From: Clostridium puniceum
GTDB lineage: Bacteria > Bacillota > Clostridia > Clostridiales > Clostridiaceae
Assembly (NCBI RefSeq): GCF_002006345.1
Contig: NZ_LZZM01000179.1
Coordinates: forward strand, 1-64,000
Reading direction: 5' to 3'
DNA length: 64,000 nucleotides
This document shows positions 36,201-44,626 of this stretch, piece by piece. Under the pieces are notes generated by a model. It was not told the DNA's origin. It searched no databases and was given only the letters and a program-made list of their open reading frames with translations. Position numbers and translations under genes: made by a program. Position 1 is the first letter of the stretch; each line of letters starts with the position of its first letter.

Positions 36201-37150
36201 TAATTGAAATTGGAAAGCAGTTTTCAAGGGGAAAGGAATATTTTTCACTAACTGGTTTAATATCTGAAGTCATAAATAAAATCAAAGATAATGATAAGGA
36301 ATATACATTATATCTTCCAACAGATGAAGGTAGTGAAACTTTTGGTCAGTATGGGAAGCTAATACAGTACAAAGCATTAGAATTTGGCAAAAAGTTAAAC
36401 CTTGAAGCGCCATTTATAGAAGATTACTTAGGTAATAAAGATTTTGGTATGGAATTCTTTAAAGCCTTGGTAATTGGAGATTTAATAAATGGACTTGATA
36501 AAAATAAAAAAGAAATGCATTTAAATAATTTAATAAAAGCAATAAAAGATTATGACGTGTCAGATTCGTATTTTGGCGAAAAATTAAGAAGTCTAAATAA
36601 TGATATATATAAAGAAAAAGACAGAAAAAAATTACTTATAATAGGAGAAGCTTTGGTAATCAATAAAGATTATTTAAATAATAATCTTATAAAAAGATTA
36701 AAGAAAAATTATGATGTTGTAAAGCAGCCATTAGCAGAAGAGCTATATATGTTATATAGAGATTTTAGCAATAAGAGAAATAAAACTAATAAACATTATT
36801 TAAAGTTATTAGATGAAGCTAAAACAATTATTAAGAAGGTTAATTTAATTTTCGGAGAAGAATCGCCATTTAATGAGGATCTTGATAGCTTTAATGAAAT
36901 ACTAAAAGATAAACTCCCACAGTATGCAGGAGGAAGTGGAAGATACAGATTTGCTAAACTGCTTACAGCAGAAAATATTGATGGAATTATTGTTGTAAGT
37001 TCAATGTATGAAAATACAGCTACAATATTAAAAATATTAAGAGAAAAGTATAAAGAGAATATAAAGATTCCTATATTAGATTTATATTTTGATAGTAATA
37101 TAAATAAAAATAATGAAGAATTAATAGAAACTTTCACAACCTATTTATAA
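33257..37150 (+). CDS. Tandem 2-hydroxyacyl-CoA dehydratase activase-type ATPase (BadF/BcrA + DUF2229)
   Basis: The 1297-residue protein has two actin-fold activase domains (about 1-265, starting LGIDIGYSTFK; and 305-570, starting LGVDIGSTSIN), a DUF2229 domain (about 605-830, with FEETCFPVKL) and a long C-terminal region. Each activase domain keeps the cysteine pair that holds a bridging [4Fe-4S] cluster in HgdC: C123/C162 and C432/C471, both 39 apart, in CAAGTGSFLEEQ/RC.VF and CAAGTGAFIEEQ/RCTVF contexts. Such proteins use ATP to drive low-potential electron transfer to a partner enzyme. No dehydratase genes are adjacent; two cupins follow. AGGAGGGG precedes the ATG. Confidence 0.85.
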   Translation: MNKLGIDIGYSTFKYVYLDSNNNLIECNYIFHKGNINKYYNDLIEKIKIINKEKSIIIGITGSLSSRINLNKEYHINNSISLIEGALFKNENIKTIIELGAQETKYITDIENKNMKFFMNTSCAAGTGSFLEEQASRLCIDIKDISSYIEKATEIPRIAGRCSVFSKTDMIHHMQDGVKVENILQGLCYALVRNYKSNVLQKNNLNKPIMLSGGVINNKGVVKALKDILKLEEEDIIIEENFELLTCFGACKIAEEKGLIIDINKLNSSDKLIIEKSKSAIYNKLDKFGVNDSVDKHNCINNNEKEGYLGVDIGSTSINFVVIDEDNNVIDYIYTKTNGRPKEVVAEYFNILRERLGQDFKFKGIGTTGSGREYIGKLINADLIVNEITAQAEGAVNVCSDVDTIFEIGGQDSKYICIENKLVKDFEMNKICAAGTGAFIEEQIKKLGISLEEFGNIALKGDSPCNLGDRCTVFIEGNIGKTIGEGEKIENISAGLAYSIVKNYLNRVVGNRPIGNKIFLQGGIAHNQAIVNSFRSLLNKEIIVPEFFSVTGALGTAILTKENLTNKEQDKKQNGNNNYLNEGEKYFLDGYINNKDSNKKTIGIPRVLFLNKMFPMFNEIFKKLGYNVLLSDATNEDIIALSQEHSFEETCFPVKLINGHVAWLLERKVDYIFLPHLYTMKHAGSNIREDYACVYMQTSPKTIESVFNLEEKNIKLISPVLSFNFGKQYMIKTLLNIGKDLGKNKIETAAAVMSGMKKFMEYEKNLESLGTEILKKIDKDEKVFVMISRVYNIVDPALNMGIENELIKRGYKVLHLTHLEASEMNIGEEYSNMYWPFGQHIIMGAKIIKKHENLYPIYITNHGCGPDTILTHYFKKEMDSKPYLHIEVDEHSSKVGVITRVEAFINSLKNCESAQILKKEVEGFEEINEDKKLNNSKNIKAEIESENEIIIPYMYPYSNILQAFLERKNKKVSILEMVDENIIEIGKQFSRGKEYFSLTGLISEVINKIKDNDKEYTLYLPTDEGSETFGQYGKLIQYKALEFGKKLNLEAPFIEDYLGNKDFGMEFFKALVIGDLINGLDKNKKEMHLNNLIKAIKDYDVSDSYFGEKLRSLNNDIYKEKDRKKLLIIGEALVINKDYLNNNLIKRLKKNYDVVKQPLAEELYMLYRDFSNKRNKTNKHYLKLLDEAKTIIKKVNLIFGEESPFNEDLDSFNEILKDKLPQYAGGSGRYRFAKLLTAENIDGIIVVSSMYENTATILKILREKYKENIKIPILDLYFDSNINKNNEELIETFTTYL

Positions 37151-37174
37151 AAGAATGAGAAGGAGAATGTAAAG

Positions 37175-37513
37175 ATGGAAGAATTAATTAAAAACATAGA
37201 AAAATCAAAGGCAATAGATTTTGATAGCTTAGTAAGTTGCAGAGAAGGTCAAATTGAAACTGTTACAATGGCTCAAAAGAAAGGTGTCGGGCTTACTGCA
37301 TTAGCATTTGGAAAAGGTGAAGGAGTTGGACCTCATGCGGCTAAAGGTGATGCTATGATTTATATTCATGAAGGAGTAGCAACAGTAAAAATAGGCGATG
37401 AAGTAATGGAAGCTCATAAAGGTCAAGTCATAGTTATGCCAGCAAATATTCAGCATCAAGTAACAGCAAAAGAAGATATGAAGATGCTTTTAATAGTAGT
37501 AAAAGAGGGGTGA
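37175..37513 (+). CDS. Cupin domain protein 1
   Basis: This 112-residue single-domain cupin has motif 1 around [28 protein letters not shown] and motif 2 around [16 protein letters not shown], with the second-motif His present. It starts 24 bp after the activase stop with an AAGGAGAA site, so it is in the same operon. Small cupins bind a metal or a small ligand; the role here is unknown. Confidence 0.8.
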   Translation: MEELIKNIEKSKAIDFDSLVSCREGQIETVTMAQKKGVGLTALAFGKGEGVGPHAAKGDAMIYIHEGVATVKIGDEVMEAHKGQVIVMPANIQHQVTAKEDMKMLLIVVKEG

Positions 37514-37517
37514 GCAT

Positions 37518-37853
37518 ATGAAGTATTTAAGAAATATAAAACCATTTGAACCAATAAAAATGAAAGATATGATAAGTCATTCAGGAAATAAAATAGCAAG
37601 TAAGGCTTTAGTAGATAATGAAAAACATGAAGTAAGATTCTTTTCATTTGCAAAAGGGGAAACTATTGATAAGGAATATTACGAAATGGAATCCTTGTTT
37701 ATAGTAATAGAAGGAAAAGCTAAAGTTGTTTACAATGAAGATGATGAAGCAGTAATAAATGATGGTGATATATTTGCATTGGAAGCTGATATTCAATATG
37801 GAATAGAAGCACTAACTGATGTAAAGTTGCTAAACATATTAATAAGAGAATAA
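37518..37853 (+). CDS. Cupin domain protein 2
   Basis: A second 111-residue cupin (SFAKGETIDKEYYEMESLFIVIEGKAKVVYNEDDEA) starts 4 bp after cupin 1, with GAGGGG overlapping the previous stop. Its motif 1 histidines are replaced (EYYEMES), so metal binding may be lost, unlike cupin 1. The pair may form a heteromer. It ends at a terminator. Confidence 0.75.
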   Translation: MKYLRNIKPFEPIKMKDMISHSGNKIASKALVDNEKHEVRFFSFAKGETIDKEYYEMESLFIVIEGKAKVVYNEDDEAVINDGDIFALEADIQYGIEALTDVKLLNILIRE

Positions 37854-37876
37854 TTTACATCAAAAAAGATATGAAT

Positions 37877-37912
37877 AAAAAAAGAGAGGCTATTAATTTA
37901 GTCTTTCTTTTT
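37877..37912 (+). terminator. Terminator of the activase-cupin operon
   Basis: AAAAAAAGAGAGGCTA pairs with TAGTCTTTCTTTTT with wobbles and a short AT loop, and ends in T. It lies 24 bp after the cupin 2 stop. Confidence 0.6.
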
Positions 37913-38229
37913 AGCATCTAGCTAATCGTATTAGAGTATAAAAATTAAAGTGGAATTAAGGTTTATCATATTTATTAGGATTTATAAACTTTTTTCACTA
38001 TTATAAAGCATCTTTATACTTTACCTTTTAATTTAACACAAATTCTTAAATTTACGAATTGACAGTGCTAGCTATAGCATATGTATTTAATTCCAAATAA
38101 GAAAATCTTAAATATTATTAAAAGTTATTGTATTGACATTTGGCATGTATTTATTTATAATTTTATTTGATACAATTGTATTAAATAAAATGCTTAAAAT
38201 ATTTATTCACAATAAGAGGATGTGATGAC
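37913..38229. other. Intergenic region with EFR1 promoter
   Basis: There is no gene. TTGACA at 38059-38064 is followed by a small palindrome TGCTAGCTATAGCA (38066-38079). The better promoter is at 38133-38161, listed separately. Confidence 0.5.
38133..38161 (+). promoter_or_regulatory. Consensus sigma-A promoter of the EFR1 gene
   Basis: TTGACA (38133-38138), a 17-nt spacer and TATAAT (38156-38161): both hexamers are perfect. It lies 69 bp before the ATG. Confidence 0.8.
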
Positions 38230-39051
38230 ATGATAAAAACACAAATATTTTATTTTTCAGGTACTGGAAATTCACTTTATGTTGCAAAAGAATTACAGAA
38301 AAGACTTCCTCAATCAACATTGATTTCAATTAATACTATATTAGATTTACATGAAATCAAAAGTGAAGGAGACTTTGTCGGTTTTGTATTTCCAATACAT
38401 GCATTTACATTACCTATACCTGTAAAAAAATTCTTAGAGGCATTGAATTTGGAGTCAGCATCATATGTTTTTGCAGTGGCTACACGAGGAGGCTCTCCTT
38501 GTAATGTTTTCTTAGATATAAATAAAATACTTAAGGGAAAAGGAAAGGCTCTAAATTCGAGCTTTTTTGTTGATATGCCAAATAACTTTACTCATATTGT
38601 AGAAACACCAAATAAAGTTAGTATTGATAATCTTAATACTAAAGCAATTGAAAAATTAGAAATGATAAAGGACATAATTGTTAATAATAAAAAATATGAA
38701 GAAAATGATACTAATAAAGCATGGTTAAGAAGAAATATAATTTTTCCATTATTATCAACTATCATTAGTAAAACAAGCTATTTTAACACAGAAAAAAAAT
38801 TTTATGTTGATTCAAATTGTTCAGAATGTGGAATATGCTCTAAAATATGCTTATCAAACAAAATTTCAATAAGAAATAATAAACCATATTGGAGAGATGA
38901 TATTTCATGCATATATTGTTTTGCATGTATTAACTACTGTCCATGTAGATCAATTCAGATCCGAAGAACAAAGTCTCATATAAAAGGGAGATATCATCAT
39001 CCAGAGATAAATATAAATGATATTGAAGTACAAAAAAATAATTGTGAATAA
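38230..39051 (+). CDS. EFR1-family flavodoxin/ferredoxin protein
   Basis: The 273-residue protein has an N-terminal flavodoxin-like domain (about 1-160, with the FMN phosphate loop FSGTGNSLYVAK) and a C-terminal 2x[4Fe-4S] ferredoxin (about 195-245: NCSECGICSKICLSNKI and CIYCFACINYCPCRSI). The Pro after the first cluster's fourth Cys is replaced by Leu. These proteins are thought to shuttle electrons between flavin and Fe-S centres in anaerobes; the partner is unknown. It has its own consensus promoter and an AAGAGGATGTG site. Confidence 0.85.
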   Translation: MIKTQIFYFSGTGNSLYVAKELQKRLPQSTLISINTILDLHEIKSEGDFVGFVFPIHAFTLPIPVKKFLEALNLESASYVFAVATRGGSPCNVFLDINKILKGKGKALNSSFFVDMPNNFTHIVETPNKVSIDNLNTKAIEKLEMIKDIIVNNKKYEENDTNKAWLRRNIIFPLLSTIISKTSYFNTEKKFYVDSNCSECGICSKICLSNKISIRNNKPYWRDDISCIYCFACINYCPCRSIQIRRTKSHIKGRYHHPEININDIEVQKNNCE

Positions 39052-39161
39052 CTTTTTAAACTACATGAAGTTGGGAAGTTAATAAGTCATATAGATTGAT
39101 TGTATCTAAATATTTGAGACATAATTCGATTATTATTCTGGCAGAATTAGGAAGTGGTTAA

Positions 39162-39845
39162 ATGAATGAATCTATTCTTTTAATAGATGATGAAATTGGA
39201 TTATTAGAAATGCTCCAATTAGTATTGGAAAAGGAAGGTTTTCGAGATATACAGAAAGCTGTAAATGGTACAGAAGCAATTGAAATTATAGAAAACAAAG
39301 AACCAGATTTAATAATTATTGATGTTATGCTTCCGGATATAAGTGGCTTTGATCTTTGTATAAAAATACGTAAGTTAACAAATGTTCCTATTCTTTTTCT
39401 TACTTCTAGAACAGGTGATTATGATAAATTAATGGGATTTAGTATGGGTGGCGACGATTATATTACTAAACCATTTAATGTATTAGAAGTAGTTGCTAGG
39501 GTTAAAGCTCAATTACACCGATGCAGGTTATATAAAAATGATCGTGAAAATAATAGTTTCGAATTTAAAGACTTTAGAATTAATAAGAAGGCTTGTGAAC
39601 TTATAGTAAATGGTGAAAGTGAAAAATGTACTGCATTAGAATTTAATCTTTTATTATTTTTTATAGAACATCCCAATCAAATATTTACAATTGGCCAGTT
39701 ATATGAGAATGTATGGGGACAAAATGTTATTAGTGATGAAAAAACTGTGGTTATGTATATTTCAAAGATTAGAAAAAAGATAGAGAAAGATTCTAAATAT
39801 ATAATTAATTCTAGAGGATTAGGCTATAAATTTGTACCTCATTAA
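39162..39845 (+). CDS. OmpR-family response regulator
   Basis: The 227-residue protein has a receiver domain with acidic pocket D9/D10, phospho-acceptor Asp54 (IIDVMLPD) and K in DDYITKPFN. A C-terminal winged helix (about 130-225, ENVWGQNVISDEKTVVMYISKIRKKI) follows. It is 18 bp upstream of a short-sensor kinase, and both precede a lantibiotic-immunity-type ABC transporter, the arrangement of peptide-antibiotic detoxification modules such as CprRK-CprABC of C. difficile. Likely target: the direct repeats at 40992-41019. Confidence 0.88.
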   Translation: MNESILLIDDEIGLLEMLQLVLEKEGFRDIQKAVNGTEAIEIIENKEPDLIIIDVMLPDISGFDLCIKIRKLTNVPILFLTSRTGDYDKLMGFSMGGDDYITKPFNVLEVVARVKAQLHRCRLYKNDRENNSFEFKDFRINKKACELIVNGESEKCTALEFNLLLFFIEHPNQIFTIGQLYENVWGQNVISDEKTVVMYISKIRKKIEKDSKYIINSRGLGYKFVPH

Positions 39846-39863
39846 TTTAAGGAGCAGTTTATT

Positions 39864-40961
39864 ATGAAAATTTTTTATAATATTGCGGTAAGAATTCTAT
39901 TATTACTTCTTGTATTGATATTTTGTTCTACTATTATTTTTATTTTTATTAATATAATTTTTATTTTATTAAAATATAGCTTGCCAAGTTTTATAAGTAT
40001 TAAGGTAAGGAGGTTTCAGGTATATACGTTTATTCTATTAAGCATAATTTTTATCTATTTCTTCATTAGTTTTATAGCAAAGCCTATTAATAACATACTT
40101 AGGTGGTTGAGGTTATTATCAGATGGAAGTTATAAGCATGAAGATAAAACTCAACTATTTAAAATTAAAAGCTCATTTAAACTTAATAAATGGTCTTATA
40201 TCTTATATAAAGAATTAATTTTTCAAATGGATAATTTGACTGAAATATTATTGGAAAATGAAAAACAGCATAAATTGTTAGAGGAAAATCGTAGGCAGTG
40301 GACTGCTGGTATTACTCATGATCTAAAAACACCATTATCATATATCAGAGGGTATTCATCCATGATTACTGTGCAGAAGTATCAATGGAATAGTGAAGAA
40401 ATTAAAACTTTTGCTAAAAAAATAGAAGAGAAGGCTGTTCATATGGAAACCTTGATTAATGATTTAAGTACATCGCTAAAATTTTATGATGGGGATCTTT
40501 TACTTAAAAAAGATGCCATAAATATTAACTTATTTGTTAAGCAGATAGTAATTGATTTAGCGAATAATCCAATTTCAAAAGATTATTCTTTTTCATTTGA
40601 AAGTAATTTGAATGATGATATTTTAATAATAGATACTCAGCTAATCGGTAGAAGCTTGCAAAATATAATAATGAATGCAGTACTTCATAACATTAGTGAA
40701 ACAAAAATTCAAGTTACTTTAGATAAAAGAGATAATTATTTTTATATTCAAATAAAAGATAATGGAAAAGGTATGGATGAAGAAACGTTAAAGAATATGT
40801 TTGTGAAATATTTTAGAGGTATATCTACGGATAGTCCTTCAGATGGGTCAGGTCTCGGGATGGCTTTGTCAAAACAATTTATTGAAGCACATGATGGCAT
40901 TATAGATGTAGAAAGCAAAATAAATAAAGGTACTTGTGTGACTATTAGACTACCAGCTTAA
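39864..40961 (+). CDS. Intramembrane-sensing histidine kinase
   Basis: The 365-residue protein has two N-terminal membrane helices (about 8-36 and 52-72) joined by only ~15 residues, so it has no extracellular sensor domain. The H box is AGITHDLKTPLSYIRGY (His152), then N box NIIMNAVLHN and G boxes DNGKGMDEE and GSGLGMALSK. This architecture is typical of kinases that sense antimicrobial peptides through or with an ABC transporter. Its stop codon lies inside the palindrome of its own terminator. Confidence 0.88.
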   Translation: MKIFYNIAVRILLLLLVLIFCSTIIFIFINIIFILLKYSLPSFISIKVRRFQVYTFILLSIIFIYFFISFIAKPINNILRWLRLLSDGSYKHEDKTQLFKIKSSFKLNKWSYILYKELIFQMDNLTEILLENEKQHKLLEENRRQWTAGITHDLKTPLSYIRGYSSMITVQKYQWNSEEIKTFAKKIEEKAVHMETLINDLSTSLKFYDGDLLLKKDAININLFVKQIVIDLANNPISKDYSFSFESNLNDDILIIDTQLIGRSLQNIIMNAVLHNISETKIQVTLDKRDNYFYIQIKDNGKGMDEETLKNMFVKYFRGISTDSPSDGSGLGMALSKQFIEAHDGIIDVESKINKGTCVTIRLPA

Positions 40962-40974
40962 GCTGGTTTTTTTG
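40953..40974 (+). terminator. Terminator overlapping the kinase stop codon
   Basis: CCAGCTTAAGCTGG (40953-40966) is a perfect palindrome containing the TAA stop (40959-40961), followed by seven T. It separates the regulatory genes from the transporter operon. Confidence 0.75.
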
Positions 40975-40991
40975 TTTTTTAAAAACAAATT

Positions 40992-41044
40992 TTTACTTAC
41001 TTTTTACTTTTGTTTACTTTGTAATAATTTTAATAATATATACT
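40992..41044 (+). promoter_or_regulatory. Promoter and response-regulator repeats of the peptide-resistance ABC operon
   Basis: TTTACTT occurs three times, starting at 40992, 41003 and 41013, that is 11 and 10 bp apart, one helical turn each. A TATACT -10 follows at 41039-41044, with no good -35 of its own. Direct repeats on one face of the DNA just upstream of a promoter lacking a -35 are what an OmpR-type activator needs. Confidence 0.65.
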
Positions 41045-41077
41045 CTGTTATGTAAACAAATAGAGAGGTGAGTAAAA

Positions 41078-41812
41078 ATGTGTAATTATATAATTGAAAC
41101 CGAAAATTTAACTAAAAGTTTTGGGGAGTTTATTTCTGTAGATCATATAAATTTAAAAGTGCCTAAAGGTGAAATTTACGGTTTTTTAGGATCAAATGGT
41201 GCTGGGAAAACTACAACAATGAGATTGCTCTTAAATCTTATTAAATCAGATGAAGGAAATATAAAAATATTTAATAAATCTATTTTAGACCATAGACGTT
41301 ATATTTTAAGAAGGGTAGGTGCTTTGGTAGAAGCGCCAGCATATTATGGTCATTTATCTGGATACAAGAATTTAAAAATTATTGCAGAGCTTTTGGATAT
41401 ACCAGATAAAAAAATTAGTGAAGTATTGGAAAAAGTTCGTTTGACCCAATATGCTAATAAGCCTGTAAAAAGTTATTCACTAGGGATGAAGCAGCGTCTA
41501 GGAATAGCTCTAGCTTTAATTAGAAACCCAGAAATTCTCATTTTAGATGAGCCTACAAATGGATTAGATCCATTTGGTATACAAGAAATTAGGAAATTAA
41601 TTATTGATTTGTCAAAAAATCATGGAATGACGGTCTTAATCTCTAGTCATATATTAAGTGAAATAGAAGCAGTTGCTGATAATGTTGGAATAATAAATGA
41701 AGGGAAATTAATATTCCAAGGTTCTATGGATAAATTGAAGCATATAAGTAATAATCCTAAGTCTTTAGAAGATATATTCTTAGAACTTGTAGGGAGCAGT
41801 GAAAGCTTATGA
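41078..41812 (+). CDS. Lantibiotic-immunity-type ABC transporter ATPase
   Basis: The 244-residue ATPase has Walker A GSNGAGKTTT, signature YSLGMKQRLGIALALI, Walker B ILILDEPTNGLD and H-switch SSHILSE. This is the BcrA/NukF/EpiF/CprA subgroup, whose signature is YSLGMKQR. GAGAGGTGAG precedes the ATG. It is coupled to the permease (ATGA overlap of 4 bp). With the two permeases it should expel bacitracin- or lantibiotic-like peptides from the membrane. Confidence 0.88.
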   Translation: MCNYIIETENLTKSFGEFISVDHINLKVPKGEIYGFLGSNGAGKTTTMRLLLNLIKSDEGNIKIFNKSILDHRRYILRRVGALVEAPAYYGHLSGYKNLKIIAELLDIPDKKISEVLEKVRLTQYANKPVKSYSLGMKQRLGIALALIRNPEILILDEPTNGLDPFGIQEIRKLIIDLSKNHGMTVLISSHILSEIEAVADNVGIINEGKLIFQGSMDKLKHISNNPKSLEDIFLELVGSSESL

Positions 41813-42516
41813 TTCATAAAATATTTATTTCAGAAAAAATGAAACTCAAAAAGATATGCTATTTTATTCCTTTAATAAGCTCTGTAATACTGATTTTATT
41901 TACTTGTGTTGAATGGTATGCCTATTTTAGGAAAACAACTGTAGGAATCTATGGTATTTTTAATGCACTTTATTTGCTTCTGCCTTTTATAATGCTTTTG
42001 ACGATTGCAATGCTTACAAGCATTATAGCAGAGACTGAGCATGAAGCAAGGGCGTGGAAGGTTATATTTTCATTACCATTAAGGCAGTCAAAAATTTATA
42101 TATGTAAACTAATCTGGATATGTTTATTTATGCTTGAGACTTGTGCCTTAATTATTATTGGATTATCTATACTTTGGATAATATATACTTCTCAGCCACT
42201 GCCATTTTTATTTTTAATAAAACAAGTTATGGGCTGTCTTTTAGCGTCAGTTGCTGTATTAACAATTCAATTATGGATATCTATACGTATTTCAAACCAG
42301 GCAATTCCTTTAACAATAGGAGTTATAGGAGGAGCTTCGAGTTTATCTTTAGCACAAAGCCAAATAGAATATCTGCATTGGTTGCCTTGGTCTTATCCAA
42401 GCTTAGCTACTCCTTTTTTTGATAATTATAAACTATGGATTATATTATCAATTATAATTGGAGTTTTGTTTCTAGGTATTAGTTCTGTAATGTTCGAAAA
42501 AAGTGAATTTAAATAG
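41809..42516 (+). CDS. Lantibiotic-immunity ABC permease 1 (MutE/EpiE family)
   Basis: The 235-residue membrane protein has six predicted helices: cytoplasmic start MIHKIFISEKMKLKKI, first helix 16-33, and a conserved loop ETEHEARAWKVIFSLPLRQSKIYICKL between helices 2 and 3 that is typical of MutE/EpiE and MutG permeases. It overlaps the ATPase gene by 4 bp and precedes a second permease by 11 bp. Confidence 0.85.
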   Translation: MIHKIFISEKMKLKKICYFIPLISSVILILFTCVEWYAYFRKTTVGIYGIFNALYLLLPFIMLLTIAMLTSIIAETEHEARAWKVIFSLPLRQSKIYICKLIWICLFMLETCALIIIGLSILWIIYTSQPLPFLFLIKQVMGCLLASVAVLTIQLWISIRISNQAIPLTIGVIGGASSLSLAQSQIEYLHWLPWSYPSLATPFFDNYKLWIILSIIIGVLFLGISSVMFEKSEFK

Positions 42517-42527
42517 GAGGATTCTTT

Positions 42528-43271
42528 ATGATAAAGTTAATAAAAACGGAGTTAATTAAAATTCAATGGAAATCTGTTCTTTTACTTATTTTTATAGATG
42601 TTTTAGTTAGTTCTATACTGGCAATTAATGCTGTGAATGAGTATAAGGAAATATTTATACCTGATTGGAATACTTTATATTTTCAAGAGGTGGAGCTACA
42701 TGCAATATTTTTCTTTCCGTTGCTTGCTGGTATCTTTGCTTCATTAATATGTTCCTATGAACATAAAAATCGTGGATGGAAACAGATTTTAACTCTGCCT
42801 TATTCACGATTAACTATTTATTTTTCGAAATTTATAGTTATTATGATTATTTTATTAATTGTGCAATTATCATTTCTACTTGGCTATATTATTACAGGTT
42901 ATTCAAGATATAAAATACAATTAGCTGGTGTAATTTCATGGAAGACAGTAGTTTTTGGAGTCGTTGCTGGATATTTTGCTATATTCCCACTTGCTTCATT
43001 GCAACTATGGTTATCAACTAAATTTGAAAGCTTTTCTAGAGCATTAATATTAAATATATCTATGGTTATACCCAATATTGTAATTACTGGTTTTCACTCA
43101 TATATTGGAGCCTGGATTCCATATTCAAGTGCGTATTATGCAATGTTTCCTCAAGGAATTAACTTATCCCCAAGAGTAGAATGGAACTCATTTTTTTTAA
43201 TTACTTTTTTTACATTTGTATTTTATTTAACTAAAGGCTGTCAGTCGTTTTCTAAAAAAGATTGGATTTAA
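42528..43271 (+). CDS. Lantibiotic-immunity ABC permease 2 (MutG family)
   Basis: The 247-residue protein has six predicted helices and the same loop logic (CSYEHKNRGWKQILTLPYSRLTIYFSKF) as permease 1. Such operons always carry two different permeases. TAGGAGG precedes the ATG. It is the last gene of the operon; no lantibiotic structural or modification genes are nearby, so the module serves resistance rather than self-immunity. Confidence 0.85.
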   Translation: MIKLIKTELIKIQWKSVLLLIFIDVLVSSILAINAVNEYKEIFIPDWNTLYFQEVELHAIFFFPLLAGIFASLICSYEHKNRGWKQILTLPYSRLTIYFSKFIVIMIILLIVQLSFLLGYIITGYSRYKIQLAGVISWKTVVFGVVAGYFAIFPLASLQLWLSTKFESFSRALILNISMVIPNIVITGFHSYIGAWIPYSSAYYAMFPQGINLSPRVEWNSFFLITFFTFVFYLTKGCQSFSKKDWI

Positions 43272-43758
43272 CATTAAAAAATATAATATGTTGCTTTTTT
43301 GGATTTGACATAATATTTATATAATACTTGACTAAAAAGAGAAAATGTGTTAATTTCTATTTAGCACAAGTGTGTTGAAAAATATCTATTTATAAATGTC
43401 AATTTTATGAATGGATAAGATTATGAATGTAATGTAAAAGAGATATAATTTATGAATGGTAATTATGTTAACAACAGTGTTTAGTTCGTATCTTCAAGGT
43501 GATCTTAAAATATTGTTGCTTCCATTTTTATATTACTATTAGTTTTATTTGTGTCTAGATTTTTTCCTAAAAAGTATGAGGGAAGAATAAAAATCAAAAA
43601 TATTTTTACCTAAAAATCAAGCTTGTTATGATCTAGCGACCATTTTAAATTTTACCGTTAATTGAATAGATACTAAAATTTAATATGATTATTTAAAATT
43701 AAATATATGTAGAGTTATACATACAAATATTATTTGAAGTATCTTTGGAGGTGAATAA
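43272..43758. other. Intergenic region with a possible small gene relic
   Basis: A 25-codon frame from ATG 43468 (MLTTVFSSYLQGDLKILLLP...) stops at 43543. Shifted by one base the reading continues LLVLFVSRFFPKKYEGRIKI and stops at 43612. Together these look like a ~45-residue membrane-protein tail broken by a frameshift. I do not recognise it. Confidence 0.3.
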
Positions 43759-44571
43759 ATGATGTGCATAACATCTATTAAAAGCAATGTATCTATACCT
43801 ATAGATAATGGGTATAGATACAATTCCCAAAATCAACAAAATAAAAAAAGCAGTAAAAGTAACTTGGGTAATAGTATAAAAGTTACTCTTACTAATGAAG
43901 ATAAAATTATCCAAGCCTTAGAGAAACAAAAACAAAATATTTCAGATCAAATTGAAAATATTAAAGAAAGTAAAATGGATGATAAATCTAAACAAATGTT
44001 TATAGATGATTTGCAAAAACAAATTAGTGATTTAGATTCACAAATTAATAAGCAAAAGATGGAAAAAATCACACATAAAGAAGATAAAGAAAAAGCTAAT
44101 GAAGAAAAATTAAAAAATGATGATAAAGAAAAGAAGTCAGATGGTAAAAATTTGGATAATGAAAAGTTTCATACTATCTTAACAGCTTATTCTGGAGTTT
44201 CTCAACTAAAAAAAATGCATACTGTTAAAGTTAATTTAGAAAATGAATTAAGAACTGCTAGAGTTGAAACTGACTTAAATGATAATTTATCAAAGTATAA
44301 GATTAGTCGAATAGATAAAATTTCAAGTAAATTAGAAGAATTGGAAGTAAAAATACAAAAGAAATCAAAAGAAATCAATGATACCATAAAATATTCCACA
44401 AATAAGGATGAACAAGTTGATAAAGACAAAGAGATAAAAAATGTTGCAAATAATGAAAAAGAAGCTACAAGCCATAAAGAAAAAAATGAAACAATTCAAT
44501 CTTCAAGTGATAATAAAGAAGAAAATAATATGGATAAATCTGTAAAGAAATTGATGAATATATATAAATAA
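43759..44571 (+). CDS. FlxA-like coiled-coil protein
   Basis: The 270-residue protein is very hydrophilic and Lys/Glu/Asn-rich. Residues about 50-115 (EDKIIQALEKQKQNISDQIE, 'QMFIDDLQKQISDLDSQINKQK') match the FlxA-like coiled-coil pattern. A second helical block (140-215) and a charged tail follow. It has no signal peptide or membrane helix. FlxA-family genes in some bacteria belong to the flagellar regulon, but no flagellar gene is in this window. GGAGGTG precedes the start. The first codons contain an inverted repeat ATCTATACC/GGTATAGAT (43791-43819) that may be an RNA hairpin at the 5' end. Confidence 0.65.
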   Translation: MMCITSIKSNVSIPIDNGYRYNSQNQQNKKSSKSNLGNSIKVTLTNEDKIIQALEKQKQNISDQIENIKESKMDDKSKQMFIDDLQKQISDLDSQINKQKMEKITHKEDKEKANEEKLKNDDKEKKSDGKNLDNEKFHTILTAYSGVSQLKKMHTVKVNLENELRTARVETDLNDNLSKYKISRIDKISSKLEELEVKIQKKSKEINDTIKYSTNKDEQVDKDKEIKNVANNEKEATSHKEKNETIQSSSDNKEENNMDKSVKKLMNIYK

Positions 44572-44626
44572 AAATTCCATATAATCTAATTAGAAAAAGT
44601 GATTTGTTGAAAAGGAAGGTAATTTT

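Noticed and set aside
43306-43326. TTGACA followed by TATAAT after the peptide-resistance operon
   Set aside because: The two hexamers are only 9 nt apart, which is too close for a sigma-A promoter.
43791-43819. Inverted repeat ATCTATACC/GGTATAGAT as a terminator or operator
   Set aside because: It lies inside the first codons of the FlxA-like gene without a T tail; at most a 5' mRNA hairpin.
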